Of a DNA stretch of 64,000 nucleotides, positions 34,070 through 44,637 are shown one piece after another (position 1 is the first letter of the stretch; the number at the start of each line of letters is the position of its first letter). The DNA is from Arthrobacter echini (lineage in GTDB: Bacteria > Actinomycetota > Actinomycetes > Actinomycetales > Micrococcaceae), in the NCBI RefSeq assembly GCF_004803505.1, contig NZ_SSWH01000005.1:124001-188000 (forward strand). Reading direction: 5' to 3'. The notes under the pieces are model-generated. The model had not been told where the DNA came from. It worked only from the letters and a program-made list of their open reading frames with translations, and made no database searches. Made by a program: the position numbers and the translations under genes.

Positions 34070-37000
34070 ATGGGGCTATCGAATCGCGAGTTCATCGGGC
34101 GTGCTCTGGACATCATGGCCGAAGGGCTCGAGCCGGTCATACGTACGACGATCGAGCAGGTGGTCCCAGGCTTGGAGTGGCCGCGGATCCTGGAGCACAA
34201 GGACGAACTTCAGCACCGGGAGCCCAAGCAGCTCAAGGCCACCGATCCGCAGGTCCAACTGCGGATGCTCACCGAGCGTCTCGGTGAGCTGGGCTACCCC
34301 TTCAATCTGTCGCCGGAAGGTCGCGCCTATGCGAGCGAGATGCGCCAGGTGCGCAATCTGTGGGCCCACAACGAATCGTTCACCGACGACGACGTGCTGC
34401 GGTATCTCGATACCTCCCACCGGCTCCTCCGCGCGCTGGACGCCGAGGTGGATCAGGCCCAGTCCCTCCTGGCCGATTTCAAGAAGCGGGTGCCGGAGCA
34501 GGATCCGGACCGTGCGCAGGAACCGGACGAAAGCGACGATCACGACATCACGCCGTCCGCTGTCGATGATTCACCGTCGATGACCGAGCGCCCGCGAGAG
34601 GTAACGCCCCTCGCGCTCACGTTCGACTCCGCCCCCGAGCTGAGCTATGCGATGGCCTACAACGGTCAGCGCATCATCAGCAGACTCACGATCACCAACG
34701 CCGGGCCTGAAATCAGGGGAGCGGTCCTGAAGCTGAGCGTCACTGGCGAATCGGGTCTCGTGACGCAGCCGTCAGAGCATTACCTCGACATGCCACCGCA
34801 CAAGACGGTGATGATCGCCGAACCCGAGGTGCGTGCCGATCCCGCTGTGCTGCTGCAACTCCAGGATCGACAGCAGGGGATCATTCGAGCCGACCTCGAA
34901 GCCGACGGTCAACTCCTGGCCCACCACACTGCGCCGATCGAACTGCTGGCAGCGCATCACTGGCGCCACCACTCCGGCCTGCTCACTCTGGAATCCCTCG
35001 CCGCCTTCGTTCAACCGAATCACCCGGCTATCACGACGCTCTGCTCGGAGGCCTCGGACCTTCTGGTTGCGGCGACGGGCAGCGGTTCGCTGGAGGGGTA
35101 CCAGGCCGGGCCAGAGCGCGCTGACCGGATCGCGGAAGCGCTCGCGCACGCTCTGCGGAATCGCAATATTCGTTACAGCGAGCCACCCGCATCATGGGGC
35201 CAGAATGCACAGCGTGTCCGCACCGCCGACGAGGTCCTCAACGACCGCTTCGGCACCTGCCTCGATACCGTCGTCGTGCTGGCCGCAGCGATGGAGTTCG
35301 CAGGACTCCAAGCAAATCTCTGGCTCGTGCAGGGGCACATCTTCCTCGGCTACTGGAGGGACGAGGCCAACTTCAAGACGCCGGCCGTCGAGGATCCCGC
35401 GTCGCTGGTCAACGCGATCGACCTCGACCGGATCCGGCTCATCGAGACCACGCTGCTGACCGACGGAAAACAACACAGCATGCAGGAGCTGCACGATCGG
35501 CCCTACTCGCGGTGGCTGACCGGCGATCTGGACGAGGTGGAGGGGGTGGTGGATCTCTACGCGGCCAGGCACTCCGGCATCCGCCCGATCCCAGTCCGGT
35601 TCACCGACGATTCCGGAACTGTCGCAGTCATCGAGTACACGCCACCCCGCCGGGAGAAGCGTGTCGTAGTGCCTGCGCAGGAGCAGACGGATCGTCGGCG
35701 TACGCAACGGCCCGAACCGCCCAGCCGAGTCACACAGTGGAAGAACACGCTCCTCGACCTGAGTCTGCGGAACCGCCTCATCAACTTCACCCCAACAGCT
35801 CGATTCCCACTCGCCGTGCCTGACGCGCAGGTGGGCGAGTTCGAGGACATGATCAACCGCGGCAAGGACATCGTGTTGATGCCCTCCGACGACGTCTCGG
35901 CAATGCAGGCCGAGCGCGGAGTCCGCTTCGGGCGGGACCTGCCCCAGGACGAACTTGCCGATGTGCTCGTGAGCGATCAGGCGGTATTCGCTGACGTCAC
36001 CCGAGGCGCTTATCAGACCCGCATGCGCAACCTCGCGTACAAGGCGAAGACACTGATCGAGGAAACGGGTGCCAACAACCTCTACCTGGCACTGGGTTCG
36101 CTCGCCTGGACTCTCGATGGACGCGATCTGAGGTCGCCACTGGTCCTTGTGCCGGTCCGGCTCCGCCCCACCTCCAAGCAGGGCCCATACCAGATCAGTC
36201 TCGACGACGCCGGCACTTCCACCCCCAACTACTGCCTCCTCGAGAAGCTCCGGCTCGCGCTGGGTCTGGAGATCCCCGGACTCGCCGAACCAGTGGAGGA
36301 CGATGCCGGCATCGACTTGCACAAGGCGTTCGAAGCGGTGCGGATAGCCGTCGCGGAGAAGGGTCTACCGTTCCGCGTCGAGCCGACGGTGGACCTGTCC
36401 ATCCTCCAGTTCGCCAAGTTCAGATTGTGGAAGGATCTCGACGAGCAGTGGGGGGAACTGGGTAAGAACCCGCTGGTGCATCACCTGATCCACTCACCGA
36501 CGGAATCGTTCACCGATCCGGTGCACACCGCCTCCGCCGACGATCTCGACCTCCTCGCCACCAAGGTGCCGATTCCGGCGGACTCGTCCCAATTGCAGGC
36601 TATCGCCGAGGCCGTCGCCGGGAAGACCTTCGTGCTGGAAGGCCCTCCCGGAACCGGAAAATCACAGACGATCACGAATCTGCTCACCCGCGCGATTGCC
36701 GACGGCAAGCGCGTCCTGTTCGTCGCCGAGAAGCGGGCAGCTCTCGACGTCGTTCAGAAACGCCTTGACGAGGTCGGCATGGGGGTCTTCTCGCTCGACC
36801 TGCACGACAAGGGAAGTAAGCCCGCAGCCGTGCGCCGTCAGATCCGGCAGGCCCTGGACCATACAGCGCACCCGGACCGCCAGGGTCTTGATGCGGCGCT
36901 CGGCGAGCTCAACAATGCGCGTCGGGGTCTGGTGCGCTATGCGGCGCGGCTGCATGAGGAGAACGGTGCTGAGCTCTCGCTGTACTCCGCCCGGACGCAG

Positions 37001-40000
37001 GAGCTCACCATCGGCGATGAGATCCATGCCCTTCCTGTTCCCGAAGTCTTCGTGGAGACAGTGTCCCTCGGCACATTGCAGCAACTCCGAACCGTCCTGG
37101 CGGAACTACCCGACGCTTCAGAACCGGCCCACCCGAGCGAGGATCATCCCTGGGGCTTCCTCGACTCCCCGCTGAACGAGGACGAGGGAGCAGCACTGCT
37201 CGACGCTGCCCGGCGGTTACAAGCGGCAGTGGACAGGTTGCCCGTGTCCGGCCCGCTCCTTGCGGTGCTCCGGGCTGCCCGAGACGCGGGTGACTTCGAA
37301 AAATTCGCGTCCCTGCTGCCTGCTCGGACGGTGGACCTCGACGTGCTCGATGAAGCGGGGACGGAACGATGGGCCACGGCCACCAAGGATCTCCAGGCCT
37401 ACCTGGGTGTGTTCCTCGCGGCGTCACACCCTGGCCTGGACAGGGTGGTACCCGAGGTCCTCGACCTGCCGATCGCCGACATCCACGCCGAAGCGGTCGC
37501 GGCGGCCGCGTCGAGCGTCTTCGGGCGGAAGAAACGGCTCGTCGAGGTACGCGAGAAGATCGCGCCCCACATCCGGCCCGGCGTGGAGGTCAAGCCCAGC
37601 ACGCTGCCCGAGCTGACCGGTGCGCTGATGGCAGTTCAGGGCGCTGTCCGGGGACTGGCGTCAGGTGCAAACACCATCCCCGGAATCGAACTGCCGCCCT
37701 CCTGGAGTCCCTTCACCGTTGAGGGACAGCAATACCTCGCACGCAATGTGCAGTGGCTCGAGTGGGCATCACAATTGGTCAAGGCTCCTCCTGCCCACGC
37801 TGAGGAGGACTTCGTCCAAACCATGCGGGCCTTCTTCCGTCGGGGGTCTGCCGTGGACCAGCCGACGGTCGACGTCGTCGGCTCACTGTCCCGTGCGGTC
37901 CGCGATCTGGTGTCAGCGGCAGGGTTGGACGAGCCCGGTCTAGCAAGGTGGCTGAACGGCCTGCCGTTCCTCATTCGATGGGAGCAGACCGCGCAGAATC
38001 GAGGTACCGAGGGCTCAGAGTCGCCGTCTCTCCGCCGCTGGCTCGTCTTCCTGCGAGCGCTGGAACCGTTGCGCGTAGAAGGTCTCCTTCAAGCATGGGA
38101 GGAGTTGAGGCTCGGACACCTGGATGCCGATGACGCCGCTCGCGCCTTCGAGCGTGGACTCGCCGAAGCATCGCAACGTGAACGGGGCGCGGCAACGGGT
38201 TTGAGCAGCTTCGAGCCCCGTACTCACGAGCGGATGATCAACCGCTTCACAACCCGGTCGGCTCAGGTGCGGCAGGAATTGAGGACGGCGTTGCCCGATG
38301 ACGTGCTGAAAGCGCGCACCTTCGGAGCGGATTCCAGTGCAGGCCGCATGGGTCTGCTGCAACGCCAGTTGAACTACAAGACCGGCGGACTGCGCGTCCG
38401 TGCGTTGCTGGAGACCCACGGTGACCTCATCACGCGGATTATGCCCTGCGTGCTCGTCAGTCCTGACTCGGTGGCACGGTTCTTCCCCGCGACGTCGGAG
38501 CTCTTCGATCTGGTGGTCTTCGACGAGGCGTCGCAGATCCGCGTCGCGGACGCCGTGGGTGCCATGGGTCGTGGCCGGGCCGTCGTCGTCGTGGGCGACA
38601 GCAAGCAGATGCCACCGACGTCCTTCGCGGAGACCACGACGGACCGCGACGAGGAGACCGAGCTGGTCAACGAGACAGTGGAGGACGAGGAATCGATCCT
38701 GTCCGAATGTGTGCTGGCACGAGTCCCTCGGCAGTGGTTGTCCTGGCACTACCGAAGTCAGGACGAATCGCTCATCGCATTCAGCAACCAGCAGTACTAC
38801 GACAACAAGCTGTCGTCCTTTCCCGCGCCGGTCCATGGCCCGGCGAGCGCCGGCCCCGGAGGCTTCGGCATCAACTTCGTCCGCGTGGACGGGCATTTCC
38901 ACCGGTCCGGGGCCGGCAAACTCCTCCGCACCAACCCCGTCGAGGCCGCCGCCGTAGTGGAGGAGATCAAGCGCCGCTTCAACGATTCGCCGTCCGTGGC
39001 ACCCTCTGTAGGGGTGGTCACCTTTAACCTGCAGCAGCGGGCCCACATCGAGGCGCTTCTGCGTGACTCGGAGGACCCTCGAATCGTCGATGCGCTCGAT
39101 GTTCCCGATGGGCTGTTCGTGAAGAATCTCGAGAACGTCCAGGGCGACGAGCGGGACACCATCCTGTTCTCGACGGGCTTCAGCAAGAATGACCGCGGAT
39201 ATCTGCCACTGAACTTCGGTCCGCTGAACCGCAGTGGTGGTGAGCGCAGGCTCAATGTCGCTGTGACCCGTGCTCGACGTCAGGTGGTCGTGTTCTCCAG
39301 CTTCGACCCGACCGACCTGCGGGCGGAGGACACCTCGTCGGTCGGCGTCAAGCACCTCCGGACTTACCTCGAGATCGCGGCGCACGGTCCCACCGCGTTG
39401 CCGTTCGACGGGCGCCGGAAGCCTGCGGTCGACCGCCATCGGGAGCAGGTCGCAAGTTCCTTGCGCGAGCTGGGGTTCGTTGTCACCACGGACGTCGGCC
39501 TGTCGGACTTCAAGGTTGATCTCAGCGTCGCGACCGCGGAGGAGCCTGACAAGCCGTTGATGGCGGTGCTTCTGGACTCTCCGGCATGGGCTGCTCGTGC
39601 GACCGTGGGGGACCGGGACGGTCTCCCTTCCGATGTGCTCTCCAGAATGCTGAGATGGCCGGCAGTGGAACGCGTCTGGCTTCCCGAATGGTTGGCCGAT
39701 TCCGCAGGGGTGGTCGAGCGACTCCGCGCCGCGATGGCATCCGCAGAACATCGGGGCGAGGAGCGCCCCGAGCCCGGGCCGGAGAGCGCGAACGACGATC
39801 CCTTTGGTGAGGGCCACGAGGCTTCATCGGGCGGTTCCTCGCGCCAAGATCACGCTGAGCAACTACCTGATGTGCCGGTGCCCGCTCCCGAGATGGAGCC
39901 GCCACTCGATAGTGAGGACTTCGAGCCGGTTCGGACGCTACAAACTGCAGCCCCCCAGGCGCCTGATGTCACTGCCTACCGGCCGTGGATCCCGCGGGTG

Positions 40001-40531
40001 TTAGGAAGGGTGGACGTGCTTAACACGCTCTCGTCGTCAGTACAGTCAAGGGCGCTGGTCGTCGCCGCGCTCGGCCAGATCATCGATGCGGAAGGGCCGG
40101 TCCACACCGGTCGCCTCGCGAAGCTGGCATGTGCTGAATTCTCGCTGAACAAGGTCAGCAGCCAACGCGCCGAGGCGGTCGTCCGGCTGATCGACCAGCA
40201 GAAGTACCGGATCGACGACGATGGCTTCGTGTGGCCCATCGGGTTCTACTCGGACAGGTGGCGTGGGTATCGCGAGAATGGACCGGAGATCGATCGGAAG
40301 ATCGAACACATCAGCACCGTGGAGATCGCAAACGCCATGGTAGCTGTGAGCCGGGACGCCCACGGTATCGAGCCGGAGGAACTTAAGCGCCGAGCCCTCC
40401 GCGTGTTCGGGGGCAAGCGGATGACTGCTGGGATCGGCGAGCGTCTGGACGACGCGGTGCGGTACGCGGAGCACGCCGGACGGCTCCACACCGACGACGC
40501 CGGTCTCCTTCGTGCATCGTCGGACAGCTGA
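34070..40531 (+). CDS. giant HEPN / transglutaminase-like / DUF4011 SF1 helicase / Vsr-like nuclease protein
   Basis: 2153 residues in one intact frame. Residues 1-150 are a Swt1-type HEPN domain with RNLWAH (Arg95-x4-His100), the RNase-type motif. Residues 190-330 look like a beta-rich Ig-like region. About 375-430 is transglutaminase-like (Cys397 in FGTCLDTVVVL, His423 in QGHIFLGYW). From about 550 a DUF4011 domain starts (WKNTLLDLSLRNRLINFTP). The helicase core has Walker A EGPPGTGKS (about 857-866), Walker B VVFDEAS (Asp1485) with GDSKQMPPTSF, and VAVTRARRQVVVF (about 1730). Residues 1785-1890 are an MTES_1575/Vsr-like nuclease (Asp1813-x3-Asp1817, VLLDSPAWAARATVGDRDG), and 1965-2040 a DUF3320 domain. 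Single-gene anti-phage proteins with HEPN, DUF4011 helicase and Vsr parts (Hhe-like) are known. Defence by nucleic-acid sensing is likely but inferred. Confidence 0.88.
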   Translation: MGLSNREFIGRALDIMAEGLEPVIRTTIEQVVPGLEWPRILEHKDELQHREPKQLKATDPQVQLRMLTERLGELGYPFNLSPEGRAYASEMRQVRNLWAHNESFTDDDVLRYLDTSHRLLRALDAEVDQAQSLLADFKKRVPEQDPDRAQEPDESDDHDITPSAVDDSPSMTERPREVTPLALTFDSAPELSYAMAYNGQRIISRLTITNAGPEIRGAVLKLSVTGESGLVTQPSEHYLDMPPHKTVMIAEPEVRADPAVLLQLQDRQQGIIRADLEADGQLLAHHTAPIELLAAHHWRHHSGLLTLESLAAFVQPNHPAITTLCSEASDLLVAATGSGSLEGYQAGPERADRIAEALAHALRNRNIRYSEPPASWGQNAQRVRTADEVLNDRFGTCLDTVVVLAAAMEFAGLQANLWLVQGHIFLGYWRDEANFKTPAVEDPASLVNAIDLDRIRLIETTLLTDGKQHSMQELHDRPYSRWLTGDLDEVEGVVDLYAARHSGIRPIPVRFTDDSGTVAVIEYTPPRREKRVVVPAQEQTDRRRTQRPEPPSRVTQWKNTLLDLSLRNRLINFTPTARFPLAVPDAQVGEFEDMINRGKDIVLMPSDDVSAMQAERGVRFGRDLPQDELADVLVSDQAVFADVTRGAYQTRMRNLAYKAKTLIEETGANNLYLALGSLAWTLDGRDLRSPLVLVPVRLRPTSKQGPYQISLDDAGTSTPNYCLLEKLRLALGLEIPGLAEPVEDDAGIDLHKAFEAVRIAVAEKGLPFRVEPTVDLSILQFAKFRLWKDLDEQWGELGKNPLVHHLIHSPTESFTDPVHTASADDLDLLATKVPIPADSSQLQAIAEAVAGKTFVLEGPPGTGKSQTITNLLTRAIADGKRVLFVAEKRAALDVVQKRLDEVGMGVFSLDLHDKGSKPAAVRRQIRQALDHTAHPDRQGLDAALGELNNARRGLVRYAARLHEENGAELSLYSARTQELTIGDEIHALPVPEVFVETVSLGTLQQLRTVLAELPDASEPAHPSEDHPWGFLDSPLNEDEGAALLDAARRLQAAVDRLPVSGPLLAVLRAARDAGDFEKFASLLPARTVDLDVLDEAGTERWATATKDLQAYLGVFLAASHPGLDRVVPEVLDLPIADIHAEAVAAAASSVFGRKKRLVEVREKIAPHIRPGVEVKPSTLPELTGALMAVQGAVRGLASGANTIPGIELPPSWSPFTVEGQQYLARNVQWLEWASQLVKAPPAHAEEDFVQTMRAFFRRGSAVDQPTVDVVGSLSRAVRDLVSAAGLDEPGLARWLNGLPFLIRWEQTAQNRGTEGSESPSLRRWLVFLRALEPLRVEGLLQAWEELRLGHLDADDAARAFERGLAEASQRERGAATGLSSFEPRTHERMINRFTTRSAQVRQELRTALPDDVLKARTFGADSSAGRMGLLQRQLNYKTGGLRVRALLETHGDLITRIMPCVLVSPDSVARFFPATSELFDLVVFDEASQIRVADAVGAMGRGRAVVVVGDSKQMPPTSFAETTTDRDEETELVNETVEDEESILSECVLARVPRQWLSWHYRSQDESLIAFSNQQYYDNKLSSFPAPVHGPASAGPGGFGINFVRVDGHFHRSGAGKLLRTNPVEAAAVVEEIKRRFNDSPSVAPSVGVVTFNLQQRAHIEALLRDSEDPRIVDALDVPDGLFVKNLENVQGDERDTILFSTGFSKNDRGYLPLNFGPLNRSGGERRLNVAVTRARRQVVVFSSFDPTDLRAEDTSSVGVKHLRTYLEIAAHGPTALPFDGRRKPAVDRHREQVASSLRELGFVVTTDVGLSDFKVDLSVATAEEPDKPLMAVLLDSPAWAARATVGDRDGLPSDVLSRMLRWPAVERVWLPEWLADSAGVVERLRAAMASAEHRGEERPEPGPESANDDPFGEGHEASSGGSSRQDHAEQLPDVPVPAPEMEPPLDSEDFEPVRTLQTAAPQAPDVTAYRPWIPRVLGRVDVLNTLSSSVQSRALVVAALGQIIDAEGPVHTGRLAKLACAEFSLNKVSSQRAEAVVRLIDQQKYRIDDDGFVWPIGFYSDRWRGYRENGPEIDRKIEHISTVEIANAMVAVSRDAHGIEPEELKRRALRVFGGKRMTAGIGERLDDAVRYAEHAGRLHTDDAGLLRASSDS

Positions 40532-40782
40532 GGCCGGGCGCTACCGCAATTTCGGGAGCTTCTCTGCGCGAGGAAACCGAGGCGTCGTGTAGGCGGCCGC
40601 GGTCCATCGTCACTGCTCAATTCCATGACCCCGACAACAGCACACGTTTTGTCCTCCTCGTCCGACACGCGGGCAGACGTTCGGAGGTCGCCACCGGTGG
40701 CACTGCATAGCGGTACCGTCGGTGGTTCGACCGAACAACTTTGCGCCTGGACCACCCGGGCTCTGGTAGAAACGAGCGCACC

Positions 40783-41469
40783 GTGACGTACCACGAGATA
40801 CTCGATGCCGATCACGTCGCCGAGGCGGCCGGACTGGTCCGGCGCTACTACACGCCCATCGGCGGGCACACCGTTCCTCGCACCGGCACCCGCTTCGATG
40901 GCTGGGCAGGAGGAGGAGATCACCTCGACGTCGCTGATCGCATCACGGCCGACGATCTCGTGGCGGTGTCCTTCCTCTCCGTTGATATCAAGGGACGGGC
41001 GGCCATCGGGCTGCTCGAGACCCATGCCGAGGAGATCACGGGCTTGCTTGAGCAGCTACCCGTCGACGTCGATCTGTGGACGACGGACGTCGATGAGTTC
41101 GAGGCGCCGAATAGCCCCGCTAACGAGCTGTGGGACTTGATCCGGGGAAAGAAGTACGGGAAGTGGGACATTGGACCCACCAAGGCGAGCAAGCTCATGG
41201 CACGCAAGCGCCCTCGGCTCATCCCCATCTACGACTCCGTCGTCCGCCCGCTGATGGGTCTGAAGAACTCTGCTGCGCAGTGGACCACCTGGCACGCGGC
41301 GTTGAAGGACACGGGCCTTCCGGAGCGGCTTGAGGCCATCCGGCAGGCAGCAGAAGCACCGGAGCACATCTCGACCCTGCGGGTGATGGATATCGTGCTG
41401 TGGATGCACGGCATCGAGCTCGGTCTGGAACCCGCCGACGACGACGATGACGTCGCCGTCGAGCTGTAG
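40783..41469 (+). CDS. DUF6308 family protein
   Basis: 228 residues from a GTG at 40783. It contains YYTPIGGHTVPRTGTRFDGW, AGGGDHLDVADRITADDLVAV, SLLSVDIKG-like LSVDIKGRAAIGLLE, WDIGPTKASKLMARKRPRLIPIYD and a final TLRVMDIVLWMHG, a pattern I associate with actinobacterial DUF6308. The KLLARKRPRLIPVYD-type segment recalls helix-hairpin-helix DNA-binding proteins (GPTKASKLMARKRP), so nucleic-acid contact is possible. It lies 252 bases after the giant helicase gene and 2 bases before the nuclease pseudogene, as if in one island operon. Function unknown. Confidence 0.72.
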   Translation: MTYHEILDADHVAEAAGLVRRYYTPIGGHTVPRTGTRFDGWAGGGDHLDVADRITADDLVAVSFLSVDIKGRAAIGLLETHAEEITGLLEQLPVDVDLWTTDVDEFEAPNSPANELWDLIRGKKYGKWDIGPTKASKLMARKRPRLIPIYDSVVRPLMGLKNSAAQWTTWHAALKDTGLPERLEAIRQAAEAPEHISTLRVMDIVLWMHGIELGLEPADDDDDVAVEL

Positions 41470-42528
41470 CAGTGGCTTCCATCCTGACGCGGCCACTGGG
41501 CGGTGACTGGGCCGAACCGGACGAGGTCGGCTACGGGCGGGAGGCGGAGCTGCAACAGATCCTGGCGGACCATCCCCGACTCATCCCCGGCGTGGGGGAC
41601 CAGGCCGTGGCGTGCAGGGAAATGCAGTCGGGTGCCGGACCGGCCGACCTGATCGTCGTCGATCAGGAGGGTGGGCTGACCCTGGTCGAGTGCAAGCTCG
41701 CCTCCAACCGCCAGGTGCGGCGCGAGATCGTCGGGCAGATGTTCGACTACGCGTCGGCGTTCTGGCAGATGTCCCTGAGGGAGTTCGAACAGCGATGGCT
41801 GGCTCGAACGGGCCGGACGCTGGCGGAGTCTGTTCGCCTCGGCCAATCCTGACTTCTCCAGCGCGGTGGCGGCGAACTTGGCGGCCGGACGCTTCAAAAT
41901 CGTCTTGGCCGTCGATGCGATCAACGACGATCTGCGGCGCATCCTGGAGTATCTCAATGCGACGTCGGGACCGACGACGTCGGTCATCGCCGTCGCGTAC
42001 AAGCGCCCGCGCACACCGAGATGCTCCTCCCGACGACGTACGGAGAGGAACTTGCCGCGGCGAAGGCGGCAGCAGCGGAGCGTGCTGAGGGTCGCTGGAC
42101 CGAGAGCGAGTGCCGGGACTGGATCAAGAGCAATGACGCAGAGAATCTCTCGAGGTTCGATCTCCTGCTCGAGGAGGCTCGACGCCGCATGTGCGGTCGT
42201 CAAGTTCTTGAGACAGTTTCGTAGTGTTTCTTTTATGCGGCCAGGGGTTCCTGGCTGCGGGTCTGGTGGGCGGTAAGAGCTGTTGCTGGTGGGACGCCGC
42301 CGGCCCGGCGGTTGGGCCTGCGACGGTTGTACCAGGACTCGATGTAGTCCATGACGGCGGTCCTGGCATCGGCGCGGTTGGTGAAGCGTTCGTGGTGGTA
42401 GAACTCGGTCTTCAGGTGCGAGAAGAAGTTCTCGGCCACGGCGTTGTCCCAGCACACCCCGACGGCTCCCATCGACTGGGTGATGCCGTTGCCTGAGCAC
42501 CATCTCTGGAACTCATCGGAGGTGTATT

Positions 42529-44017
42529 GGGCAGGTTCAACTGGTCGTTGCAACACCGGGTTGTTGGAGTAACTGTAACTGCTCACTGAATACCTCGGCC
42601 GGGGTCTTCCAGCCAAGCACTTTACGAGGCCGGTTGTTCAGGGCGAGAGCGACGGCTTCGAGGTCTTCCGCGCTCCACCGCGCGAGGTCCGTGCCCTTCG
42701 GGAAGTACTGCCGGAGCAGCCCATTGGTGTTCTCATTCGTCGGTCGCTGCCACGGCGAGTGAGGGTCCGCGAAAAACACTCTCGTGCCGGTGTCGAGGGT
42801 GAACTGGGCGTGCGCGGATAGTTCCTTCCCGCGGTCCCAGGTGAGGGTCTTGCGGAGCTGTTCGGGCAGTTTGGTCATCGACATCGTGAGCGCGGCGTTC
42901 ATGGCGGTGGCACCGTACCCGCCGAGCGATGAGCCGTTCTTCACGGGTGGTTTCTCGCCCCAGCCCTCCAGCCGGGGTAGGTGCACCAGGAGCGTGGAGC
43001 GGCTGCTGCGCTCGATGAGCGTACCGATAGCCGATCGCCCGGTCCCGATGATCAGATCACCCTCCCAGTGCCCAGGGACAGCACGGTCCGCGGCCTCGGC
43101 GGGCCGTTCGCTGAGGACGACATCGGCGCTGACATGACCCTGCGGCTTGCTCCGCGACCGGGCACGAGGCTCCCGTAGCGCACGCCCGGTACGCAAGCAC
43201 GTGACCAGCTCCCGCTTGAGCGCCCCGCGGCCTTCGATGAACAGGCACTGGTAGATCGCCTCGTGACTGATGCGCATGGACTCATCTTCCGGGAAATCAA
43301 CGCGGAGCCGGTGCGAGATCTGCTCCGGGCTCCACGCTATCGACCACCGCCTGTCAGCCCGATGCGGTTTGTTCAACCCCTTCCACCTAGGCGTCGCCGG
43401 ACCCGCGATGATCGAACCGTCCGTGCGGCGTAGGCTCCCGGCAAGTCGTTCCTGCACGTACTCACGCAACCTCTCGTTGCCCACGAGCTTCGCGGTCTTG
43501 GGTCGCTTCGCGGCCTGCTGCGCCTTCCACTGCGCCACCAGAGCCCGGTAAACCGGTTTCCCGCCCCTGGTCGCCGCGTTGCGGCGCAACTCGCGCGAGA
43601 TCGTTCCCGGGTCGCGTCCGATCCTGCGCGCGATCTCCCGCACGCCAACATCCTGAGCGCGCAGCACCGCGATCTCCTCCCGCTCAGCGAACGACAGATA
43701 ACGACCCGAGGGCTCATCCAGACTGATCGGCGGCATACCACCAGCGTGACGGAACCAACGAGACCCCACCGGCCATGACACCCCGATAACCTCCGCAGCC
43801 TCTGCCGTCGTCACCCCTGAGGCGATCCGCCGCCAGAACTCCCGCTGCACCGCACGAGAGGGCTCCGGCCGGCCCGGGGAACGCATCGCAGGCCGCAATG
43901 CCCGATCCGCACGCCACTGCCGCCGCGCCCCCACCGACTCCTCAACACCCTGCTTCGTTCCACGTCCCACCGCGCACCTCCCTGATCAAGGTGTTGCGAC
44001 GACCAATTGAATCCACC
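42529..44017 (-). mobile_element. IS30-family insertion sequence, complete, nested in IS3
   Basis: 28-base inverted repeats: left end reads GGCAGGTTCAACTGGTCGTT then GCAACACC, right end (reverse complement) GGTGGATTCAATTGGTCGTC then GCAACACC. The total is 1489 bp. A 2-bp TT duplication flanks it (42527-42528 and 44018-44019), which fits IS30 habits; removing the element and one TT restores the IS3 reading frame. The element contains one intact transposase gene, so it may be the youngest event in the island. Confidence 0.85.
42537..43970 (-). CDS. IS30-family transposase
   Basis: 477 residues, uninterrupted. The N-terminal part has two helix-turn-helix regions (TTAEAAEVIGVSWPVGSRWF; VREIARRIGRDPGTISRELR). 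The DDE catalytic core shows HWEGDLIIGTG (first Asp), LTWDRGKELSAH (second Asp) and PWQRPTNENTNGLLRQYFPK (Glu). The C-terminal RPRKVLGWKTPAEVF is typical. The stop lies within the left inverted repeat. Likely functional. Confidence 0.93.
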   Translation of the reverse strand: MGRGTKQGVEESVGARRQWRADRALRPAMRSPGRPEPSRAVQREFWRRIASGVTTAEAAEVIGVSWPVGSRWFRHAGGMPPISLDEPSGRYLSFAEREEIAVLRAQDVGVREIARRIGRDPGTISRELRRNAATRGGKPVYRALVAQWKAQQAAKRPKTAKLVGNERLREYVQERLAGSLRRTDGSIIAGPATPRWKGLNKPHRADRRWSIAWSPEQISHRLRVDFPEDESMRISHEAIYQCLFIEGRGALKRELVTCLRTGRALREPRARSRSKPQGHVSADVVLSERPAEAADRAVPGHWEGDLIIGTGRSAIGTLIERSSRSTLLVHLPRLEGWGEKPPVKNGSSLGGYGATAMNAALTMSMTKLPEQLRKTLTWDRGKELSAHAQFTLDTGTRVFFADPHSPWQRPTNENTNGLLRQYFPKGTDLARWSAEDLEAVALALNNRPRKVLGWKTPAEVFSEQLQLLQQPGVATTS

Positions 44018-44637
44018 TTGGCTCCCTCGGTCGGAATGAAAGACAGTGCCCGGGTCGGTGAGATGGTTGTGGTCCCGGGCCATGGTCAGGGCTGCGGTGC
44101 ACAGGCTCGCGCGCATGTGGTCGGCCATCGACCAGCCGATCACCATGCCCGTGCACAGATCGATCACCGTGGCCAGGAACAGCCATCCTTCCCCGGTGCG
44201 CAGGTAGGTGATATCCCCGACGAGCCGGGTACCCGGTGCCTGCGAGGTGAAGTCCCGGACCCCGTCATCGTCGAGCATGTGGTTCTGGATATGCGCGGTC
44301 CTGGCCTGCGGGTCCTGCACCGTGGTGGTCTTCCAGGCCCGCGTACGTACCGCACGCAACCCCTTGACGCGCATGATGGACCCGACGGTAGGGGCGGAGA
44401 TTTTGGTACCGGCGCTGTTGAGCATCAGCGTCAGCTGATCCCGGCCGGCACGTCCCTTCTCCTTCTCGTAGAGTTCGGTGACGGCATTCGTGAGCTGGGC
44501 GTGGCGCACCATCCTGGGTGAAGGACCGGCAGGGTTCCGCCACCGGTAGAACGAGACCCTGGAGACCTTCAGGACCCGGCACAGCCAAGCGATCGGGTAG
44601 GTGGCCTTCTCTGCTTCGATGAACGCGTAGAAATCCT

